Below are positions 50,053 through 59,733 of a stretch of 64,000 bases of DNA, piece by piece. A model generated the notes under the pieces. It was not told where the DNA came from. It saw only the letters and a list, made by a program, of their open reading frames with translations, and made no database searches. This stretch comes from Pseudomonas fluorescens. Its GTDB lineage: Bacteria > Pseudomonadota > Gammaproteobacteria > Pseudomonadales > Pseudomonadaceae. The stretch lies in contig NZ_CP012830.1 of assembly GCF_001307155.1 (NCBI RefSeq), positions 1,419,501 through 1,483,500 of the forward strand, written 5' to 3'. The stretch's first letter is position 1. Each line of letters starts with the position of its first letter. The position numbers were made by a program, and so were the translations under genes.

Positions 50053-50118
50053 TGCCTGAAATAATCCTGCCCCATAAAACCACTTGATAGCCCGGCTATT
50101 GCGGGGGTTTCAGGCATT
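50051..50118. repeat. 11-bp inverted repeat in the gene-free stretch
   Basis: AATGCCTGAAA (50051-50061) and TTTCAGGCATT (50108-50118) are perfect reverse complements enclosing 46 bases with TAGCCCGGCTA inside. The meaning is unknown. It could be an attachment-site remnant or a large hairpin. Confidence 0.5.
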
Positions 50119-50353
50119 CCCCTCCCCGATGGCGTCAAAATCACCTATCGAGGTGTCCGGTATTAGTTGACCACTGCACCCAGCTCGGTCGCTCCATCTT
50201 GCCAGCCCGGTGCAGGCGGACCATTCCCGCGCCAACCCATAAGCCGTCCATTGACTGCCCTTCCCCAAAGCGCTCAATCTATCGGGCGCCTGAGCGGGCT
50301 CGGCGGATGCCCCACGCCTCGCCCAATCCCAACGAGTCTGTAAGGACACAACC
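50119..50353. other. Rest of the 49792-50353 gene-free stretch
   Basis: No convincing coding frame, tRNA or promoter is seen here. The last bases carry the GTAAGGACAC ribosome-binding region for the gene at 50354. Confidence 0.6.
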
Positions 50354-50803
50354 ATGAGAAAGTGGCTTTCCCTGCTGTTCGCCGCAGCGGTTTTTCATCC
50401 CCCTGTTGCCTTCGCCGACTGCGCCAGCTCCCCCAAGCCCGTGGCCGAAGCTTTCTATAGCGGGTACCTGCAAAGCTTCAGTGCTGGAAAAGATCCGTTG
50501 ACCGATGATGTTGCGCAGATGAAGCAGTACGTTTCGGATGAGCTGATCGACAAGATCAAAAAGCAGATGGCCAGCCCGGATGGGCTGGAAGAGGACTATT
50601 TCATCAAGGCTCAAGACTACATGGAGGAATGGCTCACCCACATCCAGGTCAGTGAGCCACTCGTGCAGGGAGCTTCAGCCAGGGAGCAGGTGACACTGGG
50701 CAATACGCCCGATACAACCCAGATCGTTGATGTGTTGCTGGTCAAGAACAATGGCTGCTGGAAGATCAATGACGTGCTGTCCACAGCGGATCAGAGTGAT
50801 TGA
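50354..50803 (+). CDS. Exported DUF3828-like protein
   Basis: This 149-residue protein has a signal peptide (WLSLLFAAAVFHPPVAFA, cleaved before DCASS). The remaining domain looks like DUF3828, with FYSGYLQSF near the start and VSDELIDKIKKQM in the middle. A conserved-looking C-terminal strand is GCWKINDVLS. The function is unknown. It lies between the repressor region and the Fic operator array and is not obviously in an operon. Confidence 0.7.
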   Translation: MRKWLSLLFAAAVFHPPVAFADCASSPKPVAEAFYSGYLQSFSAGKDPLTDDVAQMKQYVSDELIDKIKKQMASPDGLEEDYFIKAQDYMEEWLTHIQVSEPLVQGASAREQVTLGNTPDTTQIVDVLLVKNNGCWKINDVLSTADQSD

Positions 50804-50860
50804 GTGATGGCCGGTCGTTTCTTCTGAATCGCCAGGCGCACTGACGATCTACTGGACGGT

Positions 50861-50921
50861 GAGCCGAATAGCTCACACAATCGGCTCATCAAATGAGCCG
50901 AATAACCTCCTTATTCGGCTC
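50861..50921. promoter_or_regulatory. Four alternating TGAGCCGAAT half-sites upstream of fic
   Basis: GAGCCGAATA lies at 50861 (+), TCGGCTCAT at 50881 (-), ATGAGCCGAATAA at 50893 (+) and TTATTCGGCTC at 50911 (-). The last two form a perfect 11-bp inverted repeat with loop CCTCC, and the middle two form a 9-bp one. The array ends 20 bases before the fic ATG and looks like an operator. Confidence 0.65.
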
Positions 50922-50941
50922 ACACTCAAGAGCCCTTCCCC

Positions 50942-52087
50942 ATGGACCATCCTCGCTGGATCTGGCAACAGCCCGATTGGCCGCACTTTCACTGGCAGTC
51001 CGAGCGCTTGTCGCCGCTGTTGCGCGAGTGCGTGCTGGCGCAAGGTCGCTTGCTGGGGATGTCCAGTTATGTGGGGGCGGAACTGACCGCACAAAGTGAG
51101 CTGGATTCGTTACTTCAGAACATCGTGACCTCATCCGCCATCGAAGGCGAACAGCTTAATGTGGGTTCGGTCCGCTCTTCACTGGCCCGACGTCTGGGCC
51201 TGGAAGACGTCGGCGACAGTCGCGTGAGCAAGCGCAGTGAAGGGTTGGCGGAGTTGATGCTGGATGCCACCCAGCATTTCGCCGAGCCGCTGAACCTTGA
51301 ACGTCTGCTGCGCTGGCATGAGTGGTTGTTCCCTGCTCAGGAAGAAGACTTCAGTGCACGCAATATCCGTGTCGGCGCCTTGCGTGGAGATGAGCCGATG
51401 CAGGTGGTTTCCGGCCGCCTGGATAAGCCGACCGTTCATTTCGAGGCCCCTGCGCGGGACGGCTTGGAGCAGCAGTTGGATGCCTTCCTCGACTGGTTCG
51501 AAACCAGCCGCACCAAGACACAACTCGATCCATTGCTCCGTGCCGGCATCGCGCACTTCTGGTTTGTGACCCTCCATCCGTTCGACGATGGCAACGGGCG
51601 TTTGACCCGTGCCCTCACTGACTTGGCGCTCGCTCAAGGCGAAAACCAGGTCATCCGTTTCTACGCCATGTCCGCCAGTATCCTGGATGATCGCAGCGGT
51701 TATTACCGGGTGCTGGAGACCTCTCAGAAAGCCACGCTTGATATCACCGAGTGGCTGGAGTGGTTTCTGCAAACACTATTGCGCAGCCTTCAACAGGCTA
51801 TGGTTCGTATCGACCGCGTGCTCGGCAAAGCGCGCTTCTGGCAACAGCATCGAGAACATCCGCTGTCTTCAGAACAAGTCAAAGTACTCAATCGCTTGCT
51901 CGATGGCGGCGAGAACGGCTTTGAGAACGGCATCAGCGCTGCCCAGTATCAAGCCGTGGCAAAAGTATCCAAAGCCACCGCAACCCGACACTTGACGGAG
52001 TTGCTGGAGAAAGGCTGCCTGATGCGTTTGCCAGGGGGCGGTCGTAGTACTCGGTATCAGATCAGCTACCCTCCCCCTCACGGATAA
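50942..52087 (+). CDS. Fic family AMP-transferase with C-terminal winged HTH
   Basis: This 381-residue protein has an N-terminal DUF4172-like region, a Fic core and a C-terminal winged-helix. The Fic motif HPFDDGNGR is at residues 212-220. The inhibitory motif SSAIEGE (Ser64-xxx-Glu68-Gly69) lies in the same chain, as in class II Fic proteins that are kept off until released. The C-terminal ATRHLTELLEKGCL segment is a DNA-binding-like wing helix. Target protein is unknown. The 3' end overlaps magF by 10 bases in convergent orientation. Confidence 0.92.
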   Translation: MDHPRWIWQQPDWPHFHWQSERLSPLLRECVLAQGRLLGMSSYVGAELTAQSELDSLLQNIVTSSAIEGEQLNVGSVRSSLARRLGLEDVGDSRVSKRSEGLAELMLDATQHFAEPLNLERLLRWHEWLFPAQEEDFSARNIRVGALRGDEPMQVVSGRLDKPTVHFEAPARDGLEQQLDAFLDWFETSRTKTQLDPLLRAGIAHFWFVTLHPFDDGNGRLTRALTDLALAQGENQVIRFYAMSASILDDRSGYYRVLETSQKATLDITEWLEWFLQTLLRSLQQAMVRIDRVLGKARFWQQHREHPLSSEQVKVLNRLLDGGENGFENGISAAQYQAVAKVSKATATRHLTELLEKGCLMRLPGGGRSTRYQISYPPPHG

Positions 52088-52890
52088 CTAAACGCCCGAA
52101 CCAGCGTCAACTCCCCCACCGCCCGCATCGGCACGACAAACGTCTGCATCTTCTCGTCAGGCGTTCCCTCTTCTGTAATCACCGTCACCTGCGCTGTCGT
52201 CAGCGGCTGAACAGCATTCTCCTGCCCCTCTTCGCCACTGCGATAGCCGCCTCCAAAGTAATTCAGATACACCAGGTATTGCCCCTTGATCGGCGCCGGC
52301 ATGGAAAAAATCTCCGGCCCGTATCCGGTGGTGACGTCGACATCCAGCGCCGCGCCATTGGGCGCCACGCGGTCGCCGTACCAGATGTGTGCGCCATCAG
52401 GGGTGATCAGGTGCAAATCCAGATCGGTGTTATCGCTGTCCCAGGACAGCAGGACCCGCAGCTTGGCCGGGGTCGCACCGCCGCTGAGGTGGAGGAATTG
52501 AGTGCGGTGGCGTTGCTGACCGTCGGGGCTGCGGACTTCGACGCTATTGCTGCCATTGGGGAATGAAAACGGGCGGTCGAAATGTCCGGCGGGGTCGAGT
52601 TTCAGCGGCATGCTGACGCCGTTGACGATGAGTTTGCCGGGCTCGTTGCGCTTGGGCGTGGCTTTGATTTGACCGTTAATGCGAGCGGTGTTGGCCTGGC
52701 CCACTGGGGTGTTGACCGAGGAAGCCGGGTAGTTGACGGTCTGACGGAAGTTTTCGCCTTCACCCTCGGCGGCACCGATGCGCCAGCCGCCGACAGGGGT
52801 GTCGAGTTTGACGGCGTCGGCTGCCATCGCCATAGGCAATGCAGTCATGGCGCAAAGGAACAGGATGACCTGTGGATAACGATGTTTCAT
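52078..52890 (-). CDS. magF: MagF / YfaP-like DUF2135 protein
   Basis: This 270-residue exported protein has a signal peptide (VILFLCAMTALPMAMA). It shares with the protein at 61506 the segments PVGGWRIG, NSVEVRSPDG, RVLLSWDSDNTDLDLHLITPDG and VYLNYFGGGY, which are DUF2135 features. It matches YfaP of the E. coli yfaA-T-S-Q-P cluster. It is the last gene of the six-gene operon and follows magE by 3 bases. Its molecular function is unknown. The mag symbol follows P. aeruginosa. Confidence 0.85.
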   Translation of the reverse strand: MKHRYPQVILFLCAMTALPMAMAADAVKLDTPVGGWRIGAAEGEGENFRQTVNYPASSVNTPVGQANTARINGQIKATPKRNEPGKLIVNGVSMPLKLDPAGHFDRPFSFPNGSNSVEVRSPDGQQRHRTQFLHLSGGATPAKLRVLLSWDSDNTDLDLHLITPDGAHIWYGDRVAPNGAALDVDVTTGYGPEIFSMPAPIKGQYLVYLNYFGGGYRSGEEGQENAVQPLTTAQVTVITEEGTPDEKMQTFVVPMRAVGELTLVRAFSYP

Positions 52891-52893
52891 GGC

Positions 52894-54525
52894 CTATTCC
52901 AGTAAAAGGTGGCGGGCGAGCCCTTCGATGTAGGTTTCGTCCTGGCCGTTGGGGTGTGCATCGAAGGCCAGGTGCAGGTATTCGTGAGTCAGGTCCAGAC
53001 GATCCTGTAGCGACAGCACGCCGCGCACGTAAATGCGCTGGCGTTCGCGGTCGACATAAGGGTGGCCGAAAGCAAGGCGGCAGACGGCGAAGGTGCTGAC
53101 TTCGTTGTAGCCGACTTCGCTTTCAAGGCGCTGGCGCCAGCCGCGGCGCTGCTTCTGCAGCCAGTCTTGTGCGGCGGGCAGGGCCTCGCAGGAGGCGACG
53201 GGATTGTCCCAACGGCTGAGGCTCGCGCGCGGGTAGGCGTGAAGCAGAATCGCGTCGTAGCGCTGGCCGGCACTGGCTTGTTCGACGGCTTGCTGCCAGG
53301 AGAGTTTGTCTGTGCCGGTCTGATCGGAGTGGTAAGTGACGGTGCTGCCGGCAAGAACCAGGTCGCTGGTCCAGGCGGCAATGTTGCGCGAGTCCGCCGC
53401 GGCCGGGCGTGGGGCGACGCGCTGACGACTGCTGCTGTCGTCGATGCTCAGGCAGTCACCGCTGCGGGTGGCATTTTGCAGCAGGTAGGTGCGGATCGCG
53501 ACGGCCTGGGCTTTGGCAGCTTCGGCGGGCTCGGGCCGGGCTTCGCGCTGGAGGACGCGAGCGACGTATTCTTCACGGTCCAGGCGCGCGACCAGCTTTT
53601 GTGAAGGGCCGTCCTTCAATAGAAACAGCTCGCCATCGCTGTGGATGTCGAGTTGGTTACCGTTGACGAACTCGACGCGGTAGTCGCCCTGCAAGGGGCC
53701 GGGGGGCGCCACGCGATCACCTGAGAGCACGCGTTGCAGTGGATAGCGGGAGAACAGGCTGACTTCGACGCATCGCCCCGCTTGCGCAGGCCAAGTGGAC
53801 GGCAACACACTGGACAGCGCCTCTGTGTAGTTACGCAGGACCCTCTGGCTGGTACCACGCCCGCCGGCCCAGATCGGCGTTCCGTCCGCCAGCCATCCGG
53901 CGAACCCGCCCTGACGCGACGAAGGATCCTGATCCCCCAGCCAACTCCAGGTTTTCACTCGCAGGCGGCCACCGAGTTCACCCACGGCATTGCCATCAGC
54001 AGCGTTCAACACCACATCCAGCAACACTCGACGGGCCTGATCCTGCGCTGGCATCAGCGCCAGGGCCTTTAACAACTCAGCCACCGAAACCCGGGTTTGC
54101 GGCTGCAACGACGGCAAATCCAGCAACCACTCCGGCGCCTGACGCGCCTGCCAATATTCCCGCCAACCGGCGTCAGTAATACCCAACCGCTGCGGCTCGA
54201 AATACAGCCCGCAGGATTTCGCCAACGCCTGATCCCGCCCAATGCTCGCGCCAGCGGTGCAGCAATACACTTCTTCTTTCGACTGCCCGCGACACTCATA
54301 AACCGGCTCACGAGCGCCGGTATCGACCAGCCACCCGTAAACGAACAGCTTCCACACACTTCCCAGCGGCGTCTGCAGCGTCTGCGGCAACGGCTCGCGC
54401 GCCATCACCTGAGTCCGGCTCAACTGCAGCAACTCACCCTTCAGAGCCAGGCGCAGCGGCTCGTCCTGCGCCGTGGCCAGCGCAGGGATCAGACACAGCA
54501 GCCACCAGACCAGAGGCCGGATCAT
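52894..54525 (-). CDS. magE: MagE / YfaQ-like DUF2300 protein with SpoIID-like segment
   Basis: This 543-residue exported protein has a signal peptide (WWLLCLIPALATA). The N-terminal half contains two CxxxxxxEVYCC-like cysteine clusters. The EEYVARVLQREARPEPAEAAKAQAVAIRTYLL segment (described by position, about residues 325-355) is SpoIID-like. Near the C-terminus HEYLHLAFDAH is an HExxH motif. The ATG at 54525 lies 1 base from the magD stop. The longer frame is antisense to magD. Its role in the alpha-2-macroglobulin complex is unknown. Confidence 0.85.
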   Translation of the reverse strand: MIRPLVWWLLCLIPALATAQDEPLRLALKGELLQLSRTQVMAREPLPQTLQTPLGSVWKLFVYGWLVDTGAREPVYECRGQSKEEVYCCTAGASIGRDQALAKSCGLYFEPQRLGITDAGWREYWQARQAPEWLLDLPSLQPQTRVSVAELLKALALMPAQDQARRVLLDVVLNAADGNAVGELGGRLRVKTWSWLGDQDPSSRQGGFAGWLADGTPIWAGGRGTSQRVLRNYTEALSSVLPSTWPAQAGRCVEVSLFSRYPLQRVLSGDRVAPPGPLQGDYRVEFVNGNQLDIHSDGELFLLKDGPSQKLVARLDREEYVARVLQREARPEPAEAAKAQAVAIRTYLLQNATRSGDCLSIDDSSSRQRVAPRPAAADSRNIAAWTSDLVLAGSTVTYHSDQTGTDKLSWQQAVEQASAGQRYDAILLHAYPRASLSRWDNPVASCEALPAAQDWLQKQRRGWRQRLESEVGYNEVSTFAVCRLAFGHPYVDRERQRIYVRGVLSLQDRLDLTHEYLHLAFDAHPNGQDETYIEGLARHLLLE

Positions 54526-54526
54526 G

Positions 54527-57500
54527 TCATTTAACCGTGATCTGGCCGAGGGCCGGCTTCTGTTCCAGGGCCTGGTGCTGTGGCGCATAGACCTGGGTGA
54601 AGCGTACCGGCGGCAGGTTGAACTGACCTTTTTGCGAGAAACGCACCAGATGACGCAAGCGCAATTCACCGCTCAGGGCATCGACCGGAATCGCGTAGGC
54701 CATTTGTCCCGGTTCGAAACGGGCCTTTTCCAGCGAGCTCGGCTCGCTGCCGGCCTTGCCCATGAGCTTGATGCCCCAGGTCGTACGCTCTACATCCGCA
54801 CCGGGTGGCAGCGGCACTTCGAGCATGCCGTAGCGCAGTGGCTTCGCGGCGTTGCTGGCGATGATCACTTCGTCCAGGTACAGGCTGTCACTGGACAATG
54901 GCTGGGTGCCGACCGCTTCCAGCTTGAAGTTGAAGGCTTCGTCACCCGGCACCAGCCGCGACAGGCGACGGGTGATGGTCACGGCCATCGGATCGAATGC
55001 CGGTTGCTTGCTCTGGAAGCTCAACGCGGCCCGCAGCGGACGCTCCTGGGCGCCGGTCAGGGACAACACGCCAGGCACTTGCGCACCTTGCCACTGCCAG
55101 TAGATTTCGCCGGTAGCGCCCTGCCCTTGCTTCCAGCCTTCACCCGGTGTCAATGCAACAGCGGGGGAAGCCTGTTCGATGCTGCGTTGCAACCAGGTCA
55201 GCGCCAAAGCACGCTCCAGGGTCGATTGCTGCGGCAACAGGCGTTGCAACAATGTTGCCGCGTGTGCCTGATCGAAAGGTTGCAGCGACAGGTTCAAGGC
55301 TTCGACAAATGGCTGGGAGCTGGCGGCCAAACGTTGCCGGGCATCCGCCAATTGCCGATTGAAAGCGTCCGGCAGATTGACCTTCGCCTGTACGGCCATC
55401 GATGCGGTCAGCACGCGAGCACTGGCCAGACCCAGCGCCGAGTCCGGATCGCTCATGACGATGCTGTCTTGCCCCTCGTCCATCAGGTTTGCAGCATTGC
55501 CCTCGCCGGCTTTCGCCAGATCTTCCATCAAACCGCTGAGCAACGTATTCACCGGCAATTGCATCTGCCGGGCGAACGACACAATCAGCGCTCGCTGCAA
55601 CAGCGGCGTGTCCTTCGCCTGTTTTGCATAGATCTCCAGCACCTGCTGCCAGTGCTCCGGCGGCAGACTCAGATCCAGCGCCTTGCTGGCGTACCAGTCG
55701 GCGTAATAAGCGTAAGCGGTGAGGAACGCGTCCGGCTCGCCATCCTGGCCCCACCAGGTGAAGCACGCGGAAGGCCCGGCCATTTGCACCAGCCGCAGAC
55801 GGCTGTTCTGCATGATCAGCCGCAAGCGGTCGCGAATCCGCGGGTTCGATGACAAGGTCGGGTAAGCGATGCTCAGCGGCAGCAAACGACTGGCGGTCTG
55901 CTCGACGCCACCGTACGGGTAGCTCAACAGGTCGTCGAGGGCCGAACGGAACAGTGCTTGCGGGCTGTCATCCAGCCGCAGGCGGATATCGCTGGCATCC
56001 GCCGGCAGGGTCAGCGGTGTATCGCCGCCGAGCACATCCAGACTTTGGCTTTGAGTCACTTGCCAACCTTCACCGGTCGCGGTCAAGCGCACGGCCAGGG
56101 CGTCTGCAGTTTTGCCATTCTGCAGCAACTCGGCGGTCCACTCGCCACTGGCCAATGCAAAGGCGGGTAGCGCGATGTAGTTGATGCCGTTGTTCAGGGT
56201 CACCGGCACACGCTGATCGATGCCGCCGTAATGGCTCACCAGCTCGGCCTTGACCGGTTTCTCGGACTGGCTGAAAGCGAACACCCCGAGATCCGGTTTG
56301 TCGCCGCTGCGGAATTTGCTGGGCCCGCTCCACTTCAGGTACAGCGGTTTGTCCGAGCGCACGAATTGCTTCTTCTGACCGACCTGACCGTCATCGGCAA
56401 TGGCCCGGGCGGTGATGCGCCAGCGAGTCAGGGAGTCGGGCATCTTGAAGGTGAAACGGGTCTTGCCGTTGGCGTCGGTCATCAACTCCGGCTGCCACGC
56501 CGCCGTGTCGACGTCTTCGCGGCGTGGTCGCTCCAGCACTTTCACTCCGCGCTCGCTACGGTTGGCCTTGCCTGGCGCGCCAGGGCTGCCCGGCAAGGCC
56601 ACGTCGTAGCTGATGAACGACAGGCTGGCGCTGGTGCGCACGTTGTTGCGCCGTGGGTGGTAGAAGAACTGGTCGATGGTCGGCGCGACTTCCGGTTGCA
56701 ACGCGTAAATCATTTCATCCACCACGCTGACCGTCAGGTGCGCCGGAACCGGCTTGCCGGCGAACCGGGTGGTCAGGTCCACCGACACGGTGTCGCCCGG
56801 CTGGTAGCTGTCCTTGTCGGTGGCAATGGTCACGTCGATCTGCGGCGCGACGACTTTGATGCCGATGTTCTGGAAGCTGTATTGGCCGCCCTTGGTGTAG
56901 AGCACGGAGAAGGTCAGGTTCGGGGCGAACGTGTCCTTCACCGCAATCCGCGCGCGGTACTGCGTGGGGCTGAGCTTTTCCATTTTCAGCCAGTCGCCGC
57001 CCTTGGACAGCAATGCCGTGGCCTCGACTTTGTCGCGCTCCAGAGACAACAGGGCATCACTGACCGGCTCGGGGAACGTGATCAGTGCCAGCGCTTCATC
57101 GCCCGCCTTGTACTCGGGTTTGTCGAGAACGATTTCCACAGTGCCTGGTACGGCTTTGACCCCGTCGCCGGTGACCGAATGGCCGGTACCACCCAGCGCA
57201 CGACCGTGGTCATCCTTCAACGTCAGGTTGTAGGTACCCGGGCGATCGAACGTCAGAGCAAAACCTTTATCCGCGGCCGCGAGCTTGCCCTCGCCCTGGG
57301 TCTGGTCTTCCAGGCGCACCCAGCTGTAGGTGCTCGGGCTCAGCGCTTTGCCCTGCTCGCTGCCACCCTCGTTGGCGTAGCTGAATGCAACCTTGTCGCC
57401 TACCGCACTGAAGCGCTGCGGCGCGCTCAAGCGGAAACTTGCGGCGCCGCGGTCGATGAGGATTTCCTTGGTGGTCTTGACCCGATACGCCGCGCCGTCG

Positions 57501-59098
57501 CTGGCGAACACCGTGAGCATGTAGCGACTCGGTTTCTCGGCGGCCGGCAGGTCGAGCGTGGCGTTGCCCTTGGCATCGGTGGTCAGTTCGGTGCTGGTCA
57601 GCTCCACCGGGAATTGCCCGAGGTATTGCAGCTCGTTATCGACCATCGACAGTTGCTGGGCGCGCAGGCTCAGGCTCAACTTGGCGTTGGTCACGGGCTT
57701 GCCGTCCGGGTACAGCAGCACGAGGCTACCCTTGACCGGTTCGCCGGTGCGGTAATCCTGTTTGGCCAGACTCAGGGAAATCTCGAAGTGCGGCTTGATG
57801 TATTCAGCAACGCGAAAGGCACTGCTGTAGGCCTGATCCTTGTAGCTGAAGCGCAGCTCATAACCACCGGCCACAGCGTTTTCCGGCAACTGGAAGCGGC
57901 CCTGGGTACCGGCCTTGGAATCCAGCTTCAATGCCAACGATTGCAGCACGGTACCGGTGGCATCCAGCACGCTGACGTTGACGTCGGCAGCCGCTGGCAA
58001 CACCGAATCCCGGGCGTTCTTGAACTCGCGACCCACGATTTTCAGCGACACCCAATCCCCCGGCCGATAGAGCGGACGGTCGGTGAATGCATAGAGTTTG
58101 GTGTCGTAGATCTCACTGTCGTAATAGAAGTTCTCGGAGACAAACACCCCGCCCTCTTCGTCTTCGCCGATCACGAAGGAACGCTCCGGGCTGACGTGTT
58201 TCAGACGCAGCAAACCATCGGCATCCGTGGCGCCACTGCTCATGACACCCAGGCCATCGGTCCACAACACATTGACCTTGGGCACCGAACTGCCTTCATG
58301 TTTGCGGGCAGCCCAGACCAGTAGTTCATCGCCAGCAATCTTGCTCACGGCCACGGTGTTGGAGACGAACACCATAGTGGTCGCACGGTACTTGCCGATC
58401 AGCGCCTCCACCAGATACAGCCCCGGCTTCAGGTTACCCAGCGGGATGTAGACATTACCCGGCGCGACACTGATGAACTCGCTGGAAGAACCCGCCAGGT
58501 TCACACCCGCAGGTGGCTGGATCGGCTTGGCCTCCCACAGCGGATAACGAAATTGGCTGACCACCGGCAAACCCGGAATCAAGGCAAATTGCGGCTGCGC
58601 GTCGTAAGGCGTGCGCGCGACGATGGCGGTGCCCATCTTCAGTTCCGGCACTTGCTCGGTGACCTGTTTGCGAGACTCGTAAGAAAACGCTCGCTGCATC
58701 ACCCGACGGGATTTGCGGTACCAGCTATCCCACAGGTAAGCGAGGGTGTTCGACAGGCCTTCACCCTTGAACTGGCCGTCGCTGACCACGCGGTGCAGGT
58801 TCTTCTGACGCTTGAGGAAATCCAGCGGCTTGTCGATCCGATAGACCCGAATGTCCGCGCCGCCGTACGGCTCCATACGGTATCGGCGATAGTCGCGGCC
58901 CGGCGCTTCGAGGCGAACCATCGCCTGCTCGTCACTGGCAAAACTGCTGTCGGCCAACAGGAAAAAACTTTCACCGGCCACCGCCGTGTAGCCGCTGGGC
59001 TCGACGGAATCATCGGCATTGACCGTGGCCAAAGGGGCCAGCAAGGCCAACAACAGGGGCAGTCTTGAACAAATGCGCAACATGCGGGCACCGATCAT
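54527..59098 (-). CDS. magD: Alpha-2-macroglobulin-like protein MagD (YfaS)
   Basis: This 1523-residue periplasmic protein resembles the bacterial alpha-2-macroglobulins that trap proteases. A signal peptide ([16 protein letters not shown]) is present, with no lipobox. MG-type beta-sandwich domains fill the N-terminal half ([19 protein letters not shown] is one edge). In the thioester region the sequence is [12 protein letters not shown], with Gly near residue 1064 where thioester forms have Cys, so no thioester is expected. The ATG at 59098 overlaps the magC stop as ATGA. The frame is open to 59416 only inside magC. Confidence 0.92.
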   Translation of the reverse strand: MIGARMLRICSRLPLLLALLAPLATVNADDSVEPSGYTAVAGESFFLLADSSFASDEQAMVRLEAPGRDYRRYRMEPYGGADIRVYRIDKPLDFLKRQKNLHRVVSDGQFKGEGLSNTLAYLWDSWYRKSRRVMQRAFSYESRKQVTEQVPELKMGTAIVARTPYDAQPQFALIPGLPVVSQFRYPLWEAKPIQPPAGVNLAGSSSEFISVAPGNVYIPLGNLKPGLYLVEALIGKYRATTMVFVSNTVAVSKIAGDELLVWAARKHEGSSVPKVNVLWTDGLGVMSSGATDADGLLRLKHVSPERSFVIGEDEEGGVFVSENFYYDSEIYDTKLYAFTDRPLYRPGDWVSLKIVGREFKNARDSVLPAAADVNVSVLDATGTVLQSLALKLDSKAGTQGRFQLPENAVAGGYELRFSYKDQAYSSAFRVAEYIKPHFEISLSLAKQDYRTGEPVKGSLVLLYPDGKPVTNAKLSLSLRAQQLSMVDNELQYLGQFPVELTSTELTTDAKGNATLDLPAAEKPSRYMLTVFASDGAAYRVKTTKEILIDRGAASFRLSAPQRFSAVGDKVAFSYANEGGSEQGKALSPSTYSWVRLEDQTQGEGKLAAADKGFALTFDRPGTYNLTLKDDHGRALGGTGHSVTGDGVKAVPGTVEIVLDKPEYKAGDEALALITFPEPVSDALLSLERDKVEATALLSKGGDWLKMEKLSPTQYRARIAVKDTFAPNLTFSVLYTKGGQYSFQNIGIKVVAPQIDVTIATDKDSYQPGDTVSVDLTTRFAGKPVPAHLTVSVVDEMIYALQPEVAPTIDQFFYHPRRNNVRTSASLSFISYDVALPGSPGAPGKANRSERGVKVLERPRREDVDTAAWQPELMTDANGKTRFTFKMPDSLTRWRITARAIADDGQVGQKKQFVRSDKPLYLKWSGPSKFRSGDKPDLGVFAFSQSEKPVKAELVSHYGGIDQRVPVTLNNGINYIALPAFALASGEWTAELLQNGKTADALAVRLTATGEGWQVTQSQSLDVLGGDTPLTLPADASDIRLRLDDSPQALFRSALDDLLSYPYGGVEQTASRLLPLSIAYPTLSSNPRIRDRLRLIMQNSRLRLVQMAGPSACFTWWGQDGEPDAFLTAYAYYADWYASKALDLSLPPEHWQQVLEIYAKQAKDTPLLQRALIVSFARQMQLPVNTLLSGLMEDLAKAGEGNAANLMDEGQDSIVMSDPDSALGLASARVLTASMAVQAKVNLPDAFNRQLADARQRLAASSQPFVEALNLSLQPFDQAHAATLLQRLLPQQSTLERALALTWLQRSIEQASPAVALTPGEGWKQGQGATGEIYWQWQGAQVPGVLSLTGAQERPLRAALSFQSKQPAFDPMAVTITRRLSRLVPGDEAFNFKLEAVGTQPLSSDSLYLDEVIIASNAAKPLRYGMLEVPLPPGADVERTTWGIKLMGKAGSEPSSLEKARFEPGQMAYAIPVDALSGELRLRHLVRFSQKGQFNLPPVRFTQVYAPQHQALEQKPALGQITVK

Positions 59099-59733
59099 TG
59101 GGAGAGAAAGTTCAGTCGATAGACGCCGATGAAGTTGGGGTTGGCTGCGTCGGGAATCCATCGGGTGTCCTTCCATGTCATGAGTTGCTGCAGGCTTGCG
59201 GAGCGCATGCCGTTGTCGGTTGGGGTGGTGGTGCCGGTGTGATAGGCGATGTAGCGGCCCATCCAGATCATCAGGTGCTGGTCGTCGCCCTGATCGAAAA
59301 ACATCAGATCGCCAGGCCGGGCCTGGGCCAGGTCGCGGCCCACCAGACGGCTGTTGAACTGAATCAGCTTGATGGCATTGACGTAAGGTCCGACCTTGCC
59401 ACCGCCCTGCTGCCATTGCTGCGCGAGGCCGCGCTGGGCGTCGCTCAATGGCAGTTCCGGCGGCAGGTAGCGGTTGGACAGGCCATTGCTACGTAGCCAT
59501 TTGTCATCGTGGACTTTCAGCGCTTCGTTGGCGGCGAAACGTACCAGCCCGGCGCAGTCCTGCTGAAACCAGCGCGGGCTCGGGCCCTGGGTCAATTGTT
59601 CCTGGGCGATGCGCACGAACCAGGCGCGAAAGACCTGGGATTGCTGCGGGTCAAGCGGCGCGGCTTCGCTGGCAAATGCCCGCGTGCCGAGCAGCAGCGC
59701 CAGCAGGCCAAGGCCTCGGATGAGTGCCGTCAC
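59095..59733 (-). CDS. magC: MagC / YfaT-like DUF1175 protein, NlpC/P60-like
   Basis: This about 212-residue exported protein has a signal sequence ([19 protein letters not shown]). DUF1175 belongs near the NlpC/P60 papain-like fold, and a Cys in [15 protein letters not shown] with a His in [17 protein letters not shown] fits a cysteine-histidine pair. I chose the GTG at 59733, which overlaps the magB stop as GTGA. An ATG at 59745 is a close alternative and the frame is open to 59760. Substrate unknown. Confidence 0.82.
   Translation of the reverse strand: MTALIRGLGLLALLLGTRAFASEAAPLDPQQSQVFRAWFVRIAQEQLTQGPSPRWFQQDCAGLVRFAANEALKVHDDKWLRSNGLSNRYLPPELPLSDAQRGLAQQWQQGGGKVGPYVNAIKLIQFNSRLVGRDLAQARPGDLMFFDQGDDQHLMIWMGRYIAYHTGTTTPTDNGMRSASLQQLMTWKDTRWIPDAANPNFIGVYRLNFLSQ

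Noticed and set aside
49808..50083. Minus-strand frame of 91 residues in the gene-free stretch
   Set aside because: No ribosome-binding site, no family resemblance, and it crosses the terminator hairpin.
50110..50355. Minus-strand frame of 81 residues upstream of the DUF3828-like gene
   Set aside because: Low-complexity Trp/Ala/Arg-rich translation without start signals.
49042..52087. Region considered as a prophage or integrated element
   Set aside because: There is a CI-like repressor and a Fic gene but no integrase, structural or lysis genes and no tRNA-linked direct repeats.
56231..58324. 697-residue open frame on the plus strand opposite magD
   Set aside because: It lies wholly inside magD, has no family motif and a composition typical of reverse-frame translations.
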